Source: Gnetum montanum
Lineage: Eukaryota; Streptophyta; Gnetopsida; Gnetales; Gnetaceae
Reading direction: 5' to 3'
DNA: 64,000 nucleotides
Assembly (NCBI GenBank): GCA_015680685.1
Contig: MNCI01034303.1
Location: forward strand, 117,718-181,717
The position numbers and the translations under genes were made by a program. Below are positions 24,041-35,138 of this stretch, piece by piece (within the stretch, counting starts at the first letter, position 1; every line of letters starts with the position of its first letter). Under the pieces are notes generated by a model. It saw nothing but the letters and a program-made list of their open reading frames with translations, was not told the origin of the DNA and searched no databases.

Positions 24041-25248
24041 TGTTAACCTTTTGGTATGTCAAAACCTTAAGGAAAATGAAGAACAAAGGATGTTTGCATC
24101 GTTTTGTGTTTACAAAAGAAGGACCTATGGACAAGGACTTTATAATAGGCATGAACAAGAGTAGAGGACTCAAGGACTAAGTAAATTAGAAGTAAGGGCA
24201 AAGGACTCAAGGATTCACAAGCAAAGATGACATCATCAAGATCTCAAGAAAGCATGCAAAAATTCAAAAACAAGGACAAGAAATAAAGATGTTAAAGTGC
24301 AAAAGAATATTAAGAAAGATGTCTCTAAGAAATAGTAGATGTCTTGGTTGAAATGAAGGAAAATTAGTAAAGATGTCTCCAGGAAATAATAGACACCTTG
24401 GCTGAATTAAAGGTTTCTCAAACAAAGACATCTTTGAAAAATAGCAAACATATTTCTAGTAAAAAAGACATATTCATGAACATGTCTCTACAAATATGTC
24501 CTTGCTGTGGAGAAGATGTCTTTCCAAAATGAATGTTTGATGCAGAAAGACAACTCAATCTCGAAGAAGATGTCTCTAGTGATCGTTAGATGATAGCCAT
24601 TGCATGAATTCTAAAGTGATTTAAAAAAAATGTTGGCTACAAGAAGACTTCATTCCATTAGAAAATGAGCAAGCATTGTGTACTATTAAGTGTCATTATC
24701 AAGTAATCATTATAATCATCATTGTTCCTCATTGTACTATCTTTTATCAATTGTAATTGATCAAAGTGAGCTATACCTAAAAGTACAAGGATTAACAAAC
24801 TTAGTTACATTCATTCCTTATAATTGCTATTATTTATTGTTGCCCTATAGGGTTGATGTGCTTCTTGCATGAAGGCATCTTTCTTGAGCTTGTCAAGATC
24901 CTATGGGATTAAGTGTTGGTGTAATGCCACCACACTCCAGAGTGAAGCTCAAGTTATAAAGGTTGTGGGATCTTGAAAACCATATACTAAGCTTATTGTA
25001 ATCTTATGGGGTTAAGTGGATTTATTGTGTTGAATCACCCTAGAGTGGAGCTTAGAGCTTGTACAAGGTGTGGTACCCTCCAAACAACATTTTGAGAGCA
25101 AAAAAGTCTAAAGGTGTGCTAGCAAACTATCCTTTGAGTGTGAACTACCCAAGTTGTGGAACCACATTAAATTTGGTGTGTGCTTTGGTTGATAAATTTT
25201 TAATTAGGAAAACTTATTCATCTCCCACTCTAAGTTCAATGATCCTTA
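24041..25248 (+). repeat. 3' LTR of element C
   Basis: 1208 bp, starting TGTTAACC and ending CCTTA, followed by the GTATT duplication. It pairs with 12882-14095. Confidence 0.9.
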
Positions 25249-25253
25249 GTATT

Positions 25254-25523
25254 TAGAAGAAATATATTTATTCTAGAATAATCACTAAGAAGATATAATA
25301 GATAAGATCAAAGATATCAACATCTCTTATTCACTGGAAGCATTATAGAAGCCTAAGGGATACCAAATGTGGTCATAAAGTTTGCAAAGATGTCCATCCA
25401 ATCAACTCAAGATATTAAAAATAACTAGATTTAGTGATACTATATGATGGATAAAAAGGCATATAGTGAGCTCACCTAAGCTAAAAGGATCCTCTTCAAG
25501 ATTGCATCATACCATCTTTATCA
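25254..25523 (+). pseudogene. Extra ORF of element A, segment 3
   Basis: Read in the frame expected after removing element C. Near the end it has KAYSELT, a stop, AKRILFKIASYHLY, which aligns with KSYHEMTLEERTYFKIITYHLF (53194-53259) in the F copy. This match shows that A and F carry the same ORF and that C and E both landed inside it. Several TAG/TAA stops make it dead. Confidence 0.7.
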
Positions 25524-26091
25524 TGTTCCCATTCCCAAATGATGTCGCTACATAAACAAGATGGTGTCTATTCATAACAAGTGTTATTGTTATCATAACA
25601 AGACCTAAAAGAGAAATTTTATTTAAGATCCAAAAGGGCATGTCGTAATAATGGATGTACCGCTTGAGGCAACCTTTGGGGTTTTGACCAAAGGCATTCA
25701 TACTTGAGATTAGATGTCATGCCAGAATGGAGTGGTAGAGCCCATACAAGCAAGTCATGAGAGCTAGGTGAAGCAAGATAAGAAGTGGACTTGCCATCCC
25801 TTCTAGTGGGGTTATAAACCTAACTATGATGGAATTGATGGATTGCCTATAAGGGATAGATGCCAAAGGAAGAAAACCCCAAGGAACACTCTCAAAGCAT
25901 AATCTGGATATGCTATTCTATATCAATAAAGCATTTCTTTTCTTTCTCTTTCTACATTTTCCCTATTATTTCCTTTATACATAATGTTAAATATCACATA
26001 TATTTCACATTTGATATAATTTATTCATATGCATAATGTGTAATATATCATATATTTGATGTTTTCCATGACATCTAGGGACAATATGTCA
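25524..26091 (+). repeat. 5' LTR of element E
   Basis: 568 bp, TGTTCCCATT...ATGTCA. It aligns end to end with 30532-31099. Confidence 0.88.
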
Positions 26092-26095
26092 TAAT

Positions 26096-26112
26096 TGGTA
26101 TTAGAGTAAACC
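26096..26112 (+). other. Primer binding site of element E (tRNA-iMet type)
   Basis: TGGTATTAGAGTAAACC, the usual TGGTATCAGAGCNNNCC with two C-to-T changes, four bases after the LTR. Confidence 0.75.
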
Positions 26113-27159
26113 ATGATCCAAGGGTCATTCAAAACCATGGGTTGACTACAACATGAACCTGATGATGAACCTTGAAGCCAAAAAATAGGAAAAGTCATCA
26201 ATCATCACCAAATTAACCATATGTCTATGATGTAAGTCAAAAGATACCTTTCCATGATTTCACAAACAATGGATCAAGCATCTAGATCCTAGCAACCAAC
26301 AAAATTCTTTCATGGATATCATTAACTAATGAAGATTTGATGACACCTTACAAGAGATGTTGGTAAGATAATGATACACCATCCAGGTAAATCTTACCAA
26401 TATTAATACTATAATTATTAATTGATTAGTATCATTATTAAATTTTTCTCAAGAAAGTTAGTAACCATGATCTGAATTGATCGTGTTTTGTTGAAATTCA
26501 CTATCCAAGTAATCTAGAAGATCTCAAGTTAACATATCTCAACCTAGAAATGTTAGTTTAACAAAATAGCCTAGTTTGGTCCTTTTAATTCATCAAAAAT
26601 CAACTTCATTTTTGAACTCTAAGACTATGTCCAACATGTAGTATTTGTTGAGATGATTCCAATAGTACAAATTTTGTTTCAATCAAACTTACGATTTGAG
26701 AGATAGTGATGTTTAAGGTTTCTTATTATATGTGCATTAAAATAATATTAAATTATTAAAATTATGAATTTATTATTAAATTTTTTTTTCCAAAATTTTA
26801 GTATCAAGAATAAACCCAAAATTACTATTTACTAACATTGAACCTATGTCCTATCATCGGTCAAACCACCGCATCAACTATTGAGGCAAGATGGGTTAAA
26901 ATAAGAATAAAAAGTTAAAAAAAATAAAGAAAATTTTTGAATGGAAGGTCATGGATTCAAACTTAGGCCATCCTACTCCTTAGTTGTATTAAGAAATATA
27001 AATACATACATATATTATTATCATTAAAAAAAGAAAACAAATAAAGAGAAAGAAGGAGGTAGAGAGTAGGAGGTCATGAGTTCAAACCCAAGCTTGCTCC
27101 TCTAATGAGTTTTATTATATATATATATATATATAATATAATAAAAACAATTTACAAGC
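26113..27159 (+). other. Noncoding internal region of element E, first part
   Basis: AT-rich, with no ORF of note. On the minus strand, 26890-26835 holds a possible tRNA-derived (SINE-like) head: an A-box-like GCCTCAATAGTTGATGCGG followed about 40 nt later by a B-box-like GGTTCAATG. An (AT)n run lies at 27117-27135. Confidence 0.35.
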
Positions 27160-27960
27160 GACATGGTTGCAAGGGCCACATAGGCCCAACATGCAGGCCA
27201 CCTACAGCTCCTGCTGTGCCATGTATCTTCACCATTGCTATCTACTACCTAGCATGTGCCCCATTTCCTACCACATGGCAAGCCAATCCATCCTCATTGC
27301 CACACCCCACCATCATGCACTAGCCATCATGTGCATCTTATCATTCCATAGGCACTTCACTCTACCGCCTCCTCTTGCATGCCATCCTTTGTTGTGTTCT
27401 TCACCTACTTGTACATGTCCTCAACCACATTTAGCATCACCAATAATTTTCTCCCATGTCATAGATCATTTCCTCCCATATTGTAGATCATCATCTCCCA
27501 TGTCATAGACCATTACCTTCCATTTCATCGATCATTGCCTCCCCTACCGCTAATTATCGCCTCCATCTCCAGCACTAGCAAAATCCTCATCGCCAATGCA
27601 AGCCTTGTTGATGGGCTATGCTAGCCTTGTTTGGGGTCCCATAAACCCTAGGGAGGGCCACATGAGCCCCTAGAAAGGGGATACATAGGCCTTGAAGGAG
27701 GGCTACATGGGCCCATGTAAGGGCCAGTCTAGCCTATGTAGGTTCCACTGGACCTACACAGGCCATACCAACCCTACACAGGCTACGCTGCATATCTTTT
27801 CCCTACCCCTCCCTAGGCCATAGTGGAGAACTAGATACCACACATAGGATAGCAAAAATGCTGCACCATTACACCCATGGGTAAACACACTACACAACTA
27901 CCACTTCCATATGCACCCAACCTAGCCATTGATGTCACCTAGCAGTGACCCATGCCACCA
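27160..27960 (+). other. C-rich compositional island in element E
   Basis: Much more C- and G-rich than the surroundings. The first half is C-rich on the plus strand and leaves a long open reading (27167-27508) by composition alone. The second half repeats words such as GGGCCACATG and CCTACACAGGC. No protein similarity. It may be foreign sequence picked up by the element. Confidence 0.5.
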
Positions 27961-28123
27961 TCAACATGCTACCACGTCCATTACTACCATTAGCAAAAAA
28001 TGGAAAATTCTCCATCATTTGATGAAAAATTTTGAATTTTCCATTAAGTAATGAATAAATTAAAATTTTCATCAAACCATTAATTTAAATTAGAAACATG
28101 AGAAAATAATTTTTAAAATTTGA

Positions 28124-28230
28124 ATTTGGCACCTTGGTAATAAGAAGAATTAAAATTCTATAATTAAGTGTGCTCACTCTAGAGTAGTACTAGGATGGAT
28201 GACCTTTTGGGAAGTCTTAGTTTTTACACC
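28124..28230 (+). pseudogene. 5S rRNA-derived fragment
   Basis: GAGTAGTACTAGGATGGATG (28191-28210, flanked by AATTAAGTGTGCT and ACCTTTTGGGAAGTC) matches the 3' half of plant 5S rRNA, including the internal promoter region. Most differences are C-to-T or G-to-A. Similarity fades upstream of about 28145. It could be a 5S pseudogene, part of a Cassandra-type TRIM LTR, or a 5S-derived SINE. It is too decayed to be an active gene. Confidence 0.8.
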
Positions 28231-28821
28231 AAATTTTCTAGACTTGAGAAGCCATAACTTTTGATTTTAGAAGCCTTTTTTTGACAAATTAAGAGTTGTT
28301 TCCTATAGATTTCAACCTTCCAAACATAATGGTAAAGTTAGATCCATTCCAAGAAATCAAAAAAAAAAAAAATAGTTTTTTACTCGTCCAATATAATACC
28401 TGGAGACCCTCAAAAATGTAAATTTAGCATAATTTGAGCATAGGATGTCCATTCTCAACATATGAATAGTTATTACCAACATTTTTTTCCTTTTCTAAAT
28501 TCAATGATCAGGTCATATTTTTCATCCAAGTACTTGATAATTTGTTGATATCATAAATTGTACCTAAGGAATTTAACCTTTTTGGGACCTTAAGATCGCT
28601 ATTGCATGTCATTAGTTACACTACTAGAGTCAGTGTTCTTAAGAGGGGTAGAAAGGCCATTAAGAATTAGATAATATAGATAAATATTACTAAAAATCGG
28701 ATAATGTAATTATATATTACTAAAATTAGATATTATACTTATTTAGTTTATATAGTTGATTATTAGTCAATGTATTAGTTAATGATCAGTTGATATATTA
28801 GTTGGAGAGTTAGTTGAGGAA
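28231..28821 (+). other. Unassigned stretch between 5S fragment and CCR4-like copy
   Basis: AT-rich, with an A-run at 28361-28372. No ORF or repeat was recognised. Confidence 0.35.
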
Positions 28822-30111
28822 ATGGAACAATCTTCAACCATCAAGAAAATGTATATTAAATCATTCTGCAATCAAAACATATGGCAAAACAACATGGAGA
28901 ATCAAAATCTCATTTGGACAAGGAGTATGATACTCATGAAGAAAAATGAATTAGAGAATCCAAAAATAAGAATGAAAGTTGAAACGAACACCATCCTTGC
29001 AAGATCCTTAGTGAGTGACAAAAAACATCCACTATGTCCACCGTGGGCATTCGAATAGCAAGAATATCAATACCCACATATCTTAACAGAGTTATGAGAT
29101 TTGGATGTTGATGTTTTATGCTGATAGGAAGTCTTTCCATGGGAATTTCTATACCAATTTTAACTAGGCTTGGGAAAGATAGGATACAAAGGTATTTATA
29201 AGAAAAAAAGTTCTTATGGAAGTTCTTCTTTTGAGCTATATAGATTAGCTTATTGTAGAAATCATAACATGAATGGTTGTGTGATCTTTTATAGAGAATC
29301 CAAGTTTGAATTAGTATACAAATTTGAATGGAGTTTAGAAAATATGATTTTTGAAATTCTAGAACTTCAAGAGATGGAAAAGAAACAACAATCAAGATTT
29401 TGGAAAAATCACATAGCCTTGGCAACAATTCTAAAAGTTCATCTATTAGGAAGATGTGTATGCTTGGTCAACACACATTTAATTACCAAACCAACATGTT
29501 TATATGTTAGACTATGTTAAGGAGCATACTTGATTAGGTAGATAGAAGAAATTTTGAAGAATAAGTTATTCCTAAGCCATGCTAATCTAGTGCCATTTAT
29601 TCTTTCTGGAGATTTCAATGTAAACATTGAAAGTATTTTCTATTAATTATTAAACTATGGATCTGTAAAGGAATCTTTGGAAAATGAACCTAATTCAAAG
29701 AAGATATTTTCATCAATTCAACATGAAATTTTATTTCCTAGTGCATATTCTGTTTACTTTGAATCTTTAGTAGATAAATCAAATTCCATAATTAAGGAAT
29801 AGATGATGTTGATGGATAGTACTCATCAAGAATCATAGTTTACCATTTACTCTCCTATGATTAATGAGGATTGACCAACAAAATTCTTCATTGAGACTTT
29901 AGATTATATTTGGTTCAATGTCTAATTATTCCAAGTTATCTAATTGCTAGAGTTAATTTCTAAAGAAGAAGTGAAGAAGAATCAAGTTCAAGATTTACCA
30001 TCCCAAACAAGACCATTCAATCACATACCACTTTTGGCAGAATTACAATTACTCCCATCAGTTCATAAGATTGATCAAGATCAGGAAGTATCTTACCTTT
30101 ACTTTTATTTA
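28822..30111 (+). pseudogene. CCR4-type deadenylase retrocopy (EEP nuclease domain), dead
   Basis: One frame runs for about 1.3 kb with around ten stops, no frameshift and no intron. In order it shows CPPWAFE (29032), DLDVDVLC-stop-stop-EV (the LQEV block, 29100-29135), GYKGIYKKKSS (29180), GCVIFYRESKFEL (29280), VNTHL (29470), SGDFNVN (29599-29619), FIETLDYIWF (29891-29920) and NHIPLLAELQLLP (30018-30056). This is the order of the exonuclease-endonuclease-phosphatase domain of plant CCR4 (carbon catabolite repressor 4) deadenylases. The catalytic SDH near the end has become FNH, consistent with C-to-T and G-to-A changes. The lack of introns and the position between two LTRs in the element's sense orientation point to mRNA capture. 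The N-terminal limit is uncertain; clear similarity starts near 28980. Confidence 0.82.
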
Positions 30112-30531
30112 TAATATTATTATTTTCTTCATTGTTCTAATTTATATTTTAATTAGATTAATAGAATATCTAAGGTAATTAAAAATTGCAAATAAAGAAT
30201 TTTTCATGCCTTCACTTGAGTAACTAGATACGAGTTGCACCTTTGTGACCTTGGTTAGATTGGTAACTAGTGATTGGTAGATCTTTAATTCACTTCTAGG
30301 CATTATCTTAGAAAATTAGGTAAGCATTAATAAAATAATATTTAATGGTTATATATATATATTCTTCTCACATCTATTTTGTTTACAAAATAAACAAGAA
30401 TCAACTTCGAGTTCAAAGGAGAAATTAAGAAATTGGAGCATGAAATCATAACAAAAGCATTGGAACTAGAAAAAGATAGTGAATGTGGGCTCTTTTAAGG
30501 ACAAACAGAACCCAAGGGAGGTAGATTAACA
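30112..30531 (+). other. 3' internal part of element E
   Basis: AT-rich and noncoding; may include the 3' untranslated part of the captured mRNA. It ends in the purine tract CCAAGGGAGGTAG just before the 3' LTR. Confidence 0.45.
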
Positions 30532-31099
30532 TATCCCAATTCCAAAATGATGCTGCTGCATAAACAAGATGGTGTCTCTTCATAACAAGTGTTATTGTTA
30601 TCATAACAAGACTTGAAAGGGAAATTGTATTTAATATCCAAAAGGGCATGTTATAATAATGGATGTGTTTCTTGAGGTAACATTTGGGGGTTTCTCCAAA
30701 GGCATTTATACCCAAGCTTAGAGGTTGTGCCAACATGGTGTGGCAGAGCTAGTACAAGTAAGTCACAAGAGCCAAGTGAAGTGGGACAAGAAGTGGACTA
30801 GCCATTTCTTCTAGCTGGGTTATAGGCCTACCCATGGTGGTAGTGCTAGATTTCCTTTAAGGGATAGATGCCAAAGGAAGAAAACCCCAAGAAACACTCT
30901 CAGAGCATGATCTAGATACACTATTCCATATAAATAAAGCAATTCTTTTCTTTCTCTTTTTACATTTTTCCTATTATTTCCTTTATACATAATGTTAAAT
31001 ATGACATATATTTCACATTTAGTATATTTTATTCATATGCATAATGTCTAATATATTGTATATTTGAAATTTTTCATGACATTCAGGGATGGGATGTCA
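30532..31099 (+). repeat. 3' LTR of element E
   Basis: 568 bp, TATCCCAATT...ATGTCA; the starting TG has become TA. Partner of 25524-26091. Confidence 0.88.
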
Positions 31100-33190
31100 T
31101 AGTCTTAATTGAATGGTATGACCAAGTAAAGTTGCAACCCTTTCAATGAAGACCTACATAATACTTAGTAGTAAATTCCAAATTAACTTGTCATAACTTA
31201 TTGTATTAGAGATAGAGAAGTAATTTAAAGAAAATAAAAAGGGTAAGAATACTCTTTCCTTTTCATGTTTTATTAGAAAACTTTGTAAGAGGTAAGGGAT
31301 TATGTGCTATTTAAACAATGTTATTTAAAGAGTCACCATTGTATCCTAGCAAGAAATGATAAAGTACAATACATCACGATAGCTTTAAGAGGAAGTGGAT
31401 ACATAAGAGCAACTACAAAAGCATCAAGTCATAGAAATAGGACCAAGAAATTTGGATAATCTTAGAAAGTACTTGTTAGAGATTTGGGAGATTAACATTC
31501 TACCATGAGCCATCTTAATAAAGTTGTATGAATTCTTAGCTAACACTAGGATAAGCTATCCAATTGCATCACTCCATAGAGAATCCAAGCCACCATTCAA
31601 GTGAACCTTATCATGAGGGGAGTTTTAGTATCCCTACCTATCAAAAAATTTATAAAGATCTTGAATAATTTTTTAGCCTTCTCTATGATGCTAGAAGTGG
31701 TGGATGGAGATATAGGATTAGTTATGCTAAGGAAAGGGTAAGAGATAGATTCAAAAGTGGTGATTGATAGAATAAGTAAAGTGCTTAAGGTTCATGTAGC
31801 ACTAGTTTCAAATTTCATTGTAATGGAAAACATCCAAATGTCTTCAAGGATAAGTTCAAGGGGTATGAGTATAGCCCAACATTAGTAAGTATTAAAGAAA
31901 TTGGTGGGAGCCAAGCCATCGATTCAAGATGTCCTCAACATTCCTGAAGACATCATAGCCATCTAATCTATACTTATTAAGATACTAGACAAGATTACTA
32001 TTGTCAAAACATAGATTTAGAAAAAAAAACTATAAATCAATAGTTGAGAAATGAAGTTATGTAACACTGCACTCAATTATTAGATTCTACCATTCACCAA
32101 CTTAGTCTTACAAGAGATAAAGACCTTGAATAACTTAAGGTTAAACAATAAAAGGTGGAAATGAAAAAGGAAAATTTCACCTGGGATGCATCTTTAGTAG
32201 AAGCAATGTTGAATGGAAAAAATAAGAATCTTATCATAGTGCAAAAAATACTTGAGACTTGCCTAAAGAGAACCAAAGTTTGTTATAAATTTAAAGTAAA
32301 AATAACAAATGGAAGAATATCTTAGGCACCTCCAAGAGTAGTTAGAAAAATTATATATATATATATGTGTGTGTGTGTGTTGTGTGTGTTAATAGTCAAG
32401 AATCATAACTTTCAATGAAGTTAGGATTGTTAGGAAAAAACATCTATCAACATCACCACAGGGAATAATGAAGTTCTAAAATATAAAAAGCTTAAACATC
32501 ATTACAAGAAATAGGTAGGTATGAAAAAAGAAATTAATAAAAATGAAATCTGATTGGTAAAGGCCAAACTCAACCAAGTTCTTTAGTAGCTTAAAGACAA
32601 CATACGGAAACCCATCTTCAATGATCTAAACACCTATAATCAAGTTGATATTAGAATAAAAAAGCTATAGATTAAAGAGATGAATAAACACATGGAGTTC
32701 ACCTATCTTTTTTACACCAAATTTGTAATGATAACTATCAGCTAACCTTACACAAAGTTGAAGAAACAAGCATCTAGTTCATACTTGCTGTACAAAAATG
32801 AACATAGGCTAAATTGAAAGCATGCCAAAAGCTATAAACTATAATCACAAAGCTTGAAGACCTTAATGCCAAATAAAAAAATTAGAGAGATGTGACATAG
32901 TGCTTGACTAGGAAAACATCTTACTACCAAGAGCTAACTGATATTATGAAGTCATTTGACATCAAATGAAACCATTTCAATGTCTATTTTTTCAATGGTT
33001 ATGAGATTTTCTCACTTTATCATGTCCTTGGGAAGTACCAACAATGGAGAATCTAGATGAACTTACCTAGATTATTCATGACTCTAAACCAAGAAGAAGA
33101 AGATAAGGGTCATAATTCAAGTATTTAAGATGAAGGTAGTGATAACAACAATATCAAGATAGCCATAACCATTACTAAGGTATGATAATT
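31100..33190 (+). pseudogene. Extra ORF of element A, segment 4 (C-terminal half)
   Basis: Two blocks align with the F copy. The first, LEVVDGDIGLVMLRKG near 31690-31735 with a following VIDRISKVLKV, matches LEIGEGDIVMVLQHEDVVG near 53839 and VITNHIKESFNV. The second, KYKKLKHHYKK-stop-VGMKKEINKNEI near 32478-32547, matches KYKNLKEHF-stop-DLVGMYNKINEKEI near 54625-54700 and continues with heptad-like Lys/Glu/Leu-rich sequence to about 32750. Many stops and at least one frame change. It runs toward the 3' LTR of A, confirming the ORF's position between pol and the LTR. Confidence 0.65.
32351..32390 (+). repeat. (TA)n(TG)n microsatellite
   Basis: About seven TA units followed by TG units, interrupted once by TT, inside segment 4 of the dead ORF. 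Confidence 0.95.
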
Positions 33191-33450
33191 TTTCACTGGA
33201 ATTGTTTCCACTAGCTACTACTTAATGAATATGCCTTGGAATTTTTTGTAATTATCTACATCAATTTTGTAAGTGTAGTCAATTCACAATTTTATGGTCT
33301 CATTGTTTTGTCAATTGTAGATAAATCAAATACGTTTATAATATAGCATTCTATTAAGTCAATAAATTAACTCACATTCCATAATTTGTAAACAATCTTT
33401 GTCATAATTTTATCAATTTGAGGATAAGTATTTAGTTAGTTATAAAGGTA
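33191..33450 (+). other. Segment between extra ORF and 3' LTR of element A
   Basis: Weakly colinear with 55374-55551 of F, and ends 'gaggataag...aaaggta' where other family members have GGATGA...GGGGGTA before the LTR. The polypurine tract is decayed. Confidence 0.45.
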
Positions 33451-34276
33451 TGATGAATAGTAAGTTAATCAACTACAATGATACATCAATACTAATGTAG
33501 AGTCCATTGGGTTGATGTATCAACATTGATGTAGTTGTAATAAATGCTACTTAGCAAAACTCATATAGTTTTTTCCTGTAACACTTAAAATAGTCAACGA
33601 GTGTCCATAATGTGGTTTGAAAAAATTACCAAGATTCTTTATTTATGTATCATCTACCTAGACACATTACATGAATGGTAATAAAGATCAATATTATTTT
33701 TTTTTATTTTAGCACTTTAACTTAGCTTATATTTACTTTTAATGCAATTTATTTCTAATAGAAACTTAGCTTAATACTTAATTTTCCATATAATTAGTTA
33801 ATTACTTATATTTAATTGTACATTCAATATGCAAAATGAGTACAAACCACTTCAAGAATAAATATGTTCATTTTTGGAAATCATAGTAGTATGTCATTTA
33901 GTACACCTAGGAGTAAACACTTGATAACTTAAAAATGTTAACCTAAGTTCAAGATATGTATGATAAGCTAAGATTGGATCCTCATCACATAGGCTAGATT
34001 AGATTTACTTTGAATACTTGGAATAAATTTAGATTAAATTTTAATATTTTAATAGTATTTCAACATGGCCTACACAACATTAATATCATATATCTTAGTT
34101 GTACTTATCCATACATACTAAGAGCTACACAAGTACAATTGGAAAGATAATGATTTGAAATCAAATTCTTAACTATCTAGATTCCACATTCATTTAGTCT
34201 ATAGATTATGATTAGGTCACTTATGTGCATTCATGATTTATATGGTTGAATGTTGAGATTACTTGTAACTATATAT
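33451..34276 (+). repeat. 3' LTR of element A
   Basis: Starts TGATGAAT after a degraded tract and aligns along its length with the LTRs of D. Matching blocks include the 'gtcaacgagtgtccataatgtgg' region near 33594, 'ggtaataaagatc' and the 3' segment near 34060-34270. The right end is decayed and is placed within a few bases. Its 5' partner is outside the window. Confidence 0.75.
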
Positions 34277-34281
34277 CTAAT

Positions 34282-35137
34282 TGATGAGTGATGATTTGAT
34301 GGGCCCCAATGTTAGATACGTGACGTTGGAGTCCCAACATCGTGTACCCAACGTCAGGGCTAATAAGCAACACCCAACGTCACCTCATCTAGACCTTGCC
34401 TATAAATACTACACTTGGGATTTTGGATAAGATAACTAAGCTTAGATCTTAGAAATAGTTAGTTTTCAGTCTATTTTCTACTATTCTCCATGCATTCCCA
34501 CAATGTGATTCCTATAATCGTATGACACCTTTGTTCGAGTGTGATGTACTTGGACACATTATAGGATTGGTAATAAAGATTGTGATTACTTCCATCTTTA
34601 CAAAATCCACTTAGCTTAATGTTATTGTTTTAATTATTTAATGCTTCCTTACTTAAATATTCCCATTTATTGTTATTTACTATTCTTGTTGTTAAGTGGA
34701 ATGTATACACCTTAATCATGATTGTTTAAGTGTAAATACTTGGTCGCCAAGAGGTGTATCATTTGGCACAACTAGTGATGTATACTTGGTAAACCTAGAA
34801 GTAGCTCCACAAAGTCCCAAGATGTGTATAGATAGTTATGAGCATATACCATGGCCATAGGCTAATTTAGACTTTATTTTTTTCATTATTCATTAGTTAA
34901 TCCATTTATCTTTTCTTCACCAGGAGTAGCATAGAGTTAGAAAACATCATACACTTCACTTTGGAATAACCCATGTATCACAAAGCTACCACTAGTCCAA
35001 GCATGAAAACAGTGAACTATGATCAAAGAATAATGATCTAGATGCCACAACTAGTCCCATCCATGGAATTCAATTGAATCATGCATGAATGCTTATGATT
35101 CATATGTTTAAACATAGGGCTACCTCACTATTTATCA
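34282..35137 (+). repeat. 5' LTR of element F
   Basis: 856 bp, TGATGAGTG...TTATCA. Near 34317-34380 it has CCAACGTC/GACGTTGG words in both orientations with intact CpGs. The 3' LTR has lost these CpGs. Confidence 0.92.
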
Positions 35138-35138
35138 T

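Larger units (their letters stand above)
12882..25248 (+). mobile_element. Element C: iMet-primed, Ty1/copia-like, gag-only LTR retrotransposon
   Basis: LTRs at 12882-14095 and 24041-25248 with a perfect TSD GTATT (12877-12881 and 25249-25253). The primer site TGGTATCAGAGC is complementary to initiator Met tRNA, as in many plant copia elements. Without nested element D the element is about 5.4 kb. The internal part holds gag and about 1.3 kb without ORFs. No protease, integrase or RT was found, so it is non-autonomous or internally deleted. AAAAAGGAGGACAT before the 3' LTR is the likely polypurine tract. Confidence 0.88.
25524..31099 (+). mobile_element. Element E: iMet-primed LTR retrotransposon carrying a captured host gene
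   Basis: Two LTRs of equal length (568 bp; 25524-26091 and 30532-31099), a TGGTATTAGAG primer site and a purine tract (CCAAGGGAGGTAG) before the 3' LTR. The TSD is not clear: TATCA on the left and TAGTC on the right. No gag or pol was recognised. The internal 4.4 kb contains a compositional island, a 5S rRNA-derived fragment and a CCR4-like nuclease copy, so the element was non-autonomous and had acquired foreign sequence. Confidence 0.82.

Noticed and set aside
27105-27508. Overlapping plus-strand ORFs of 72 and 113 codons rich in His, Pro, Ser and Cys
   Set aside because: They result from the C-rich composition; no domain, repeat or conserved start is visible.
28934-29428. 164-codon minus-strand ORF
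   Set aside because: It is the antisense shadow of the CCR4-like copy, whose plus-strand reading has conserved nuclease blocks.
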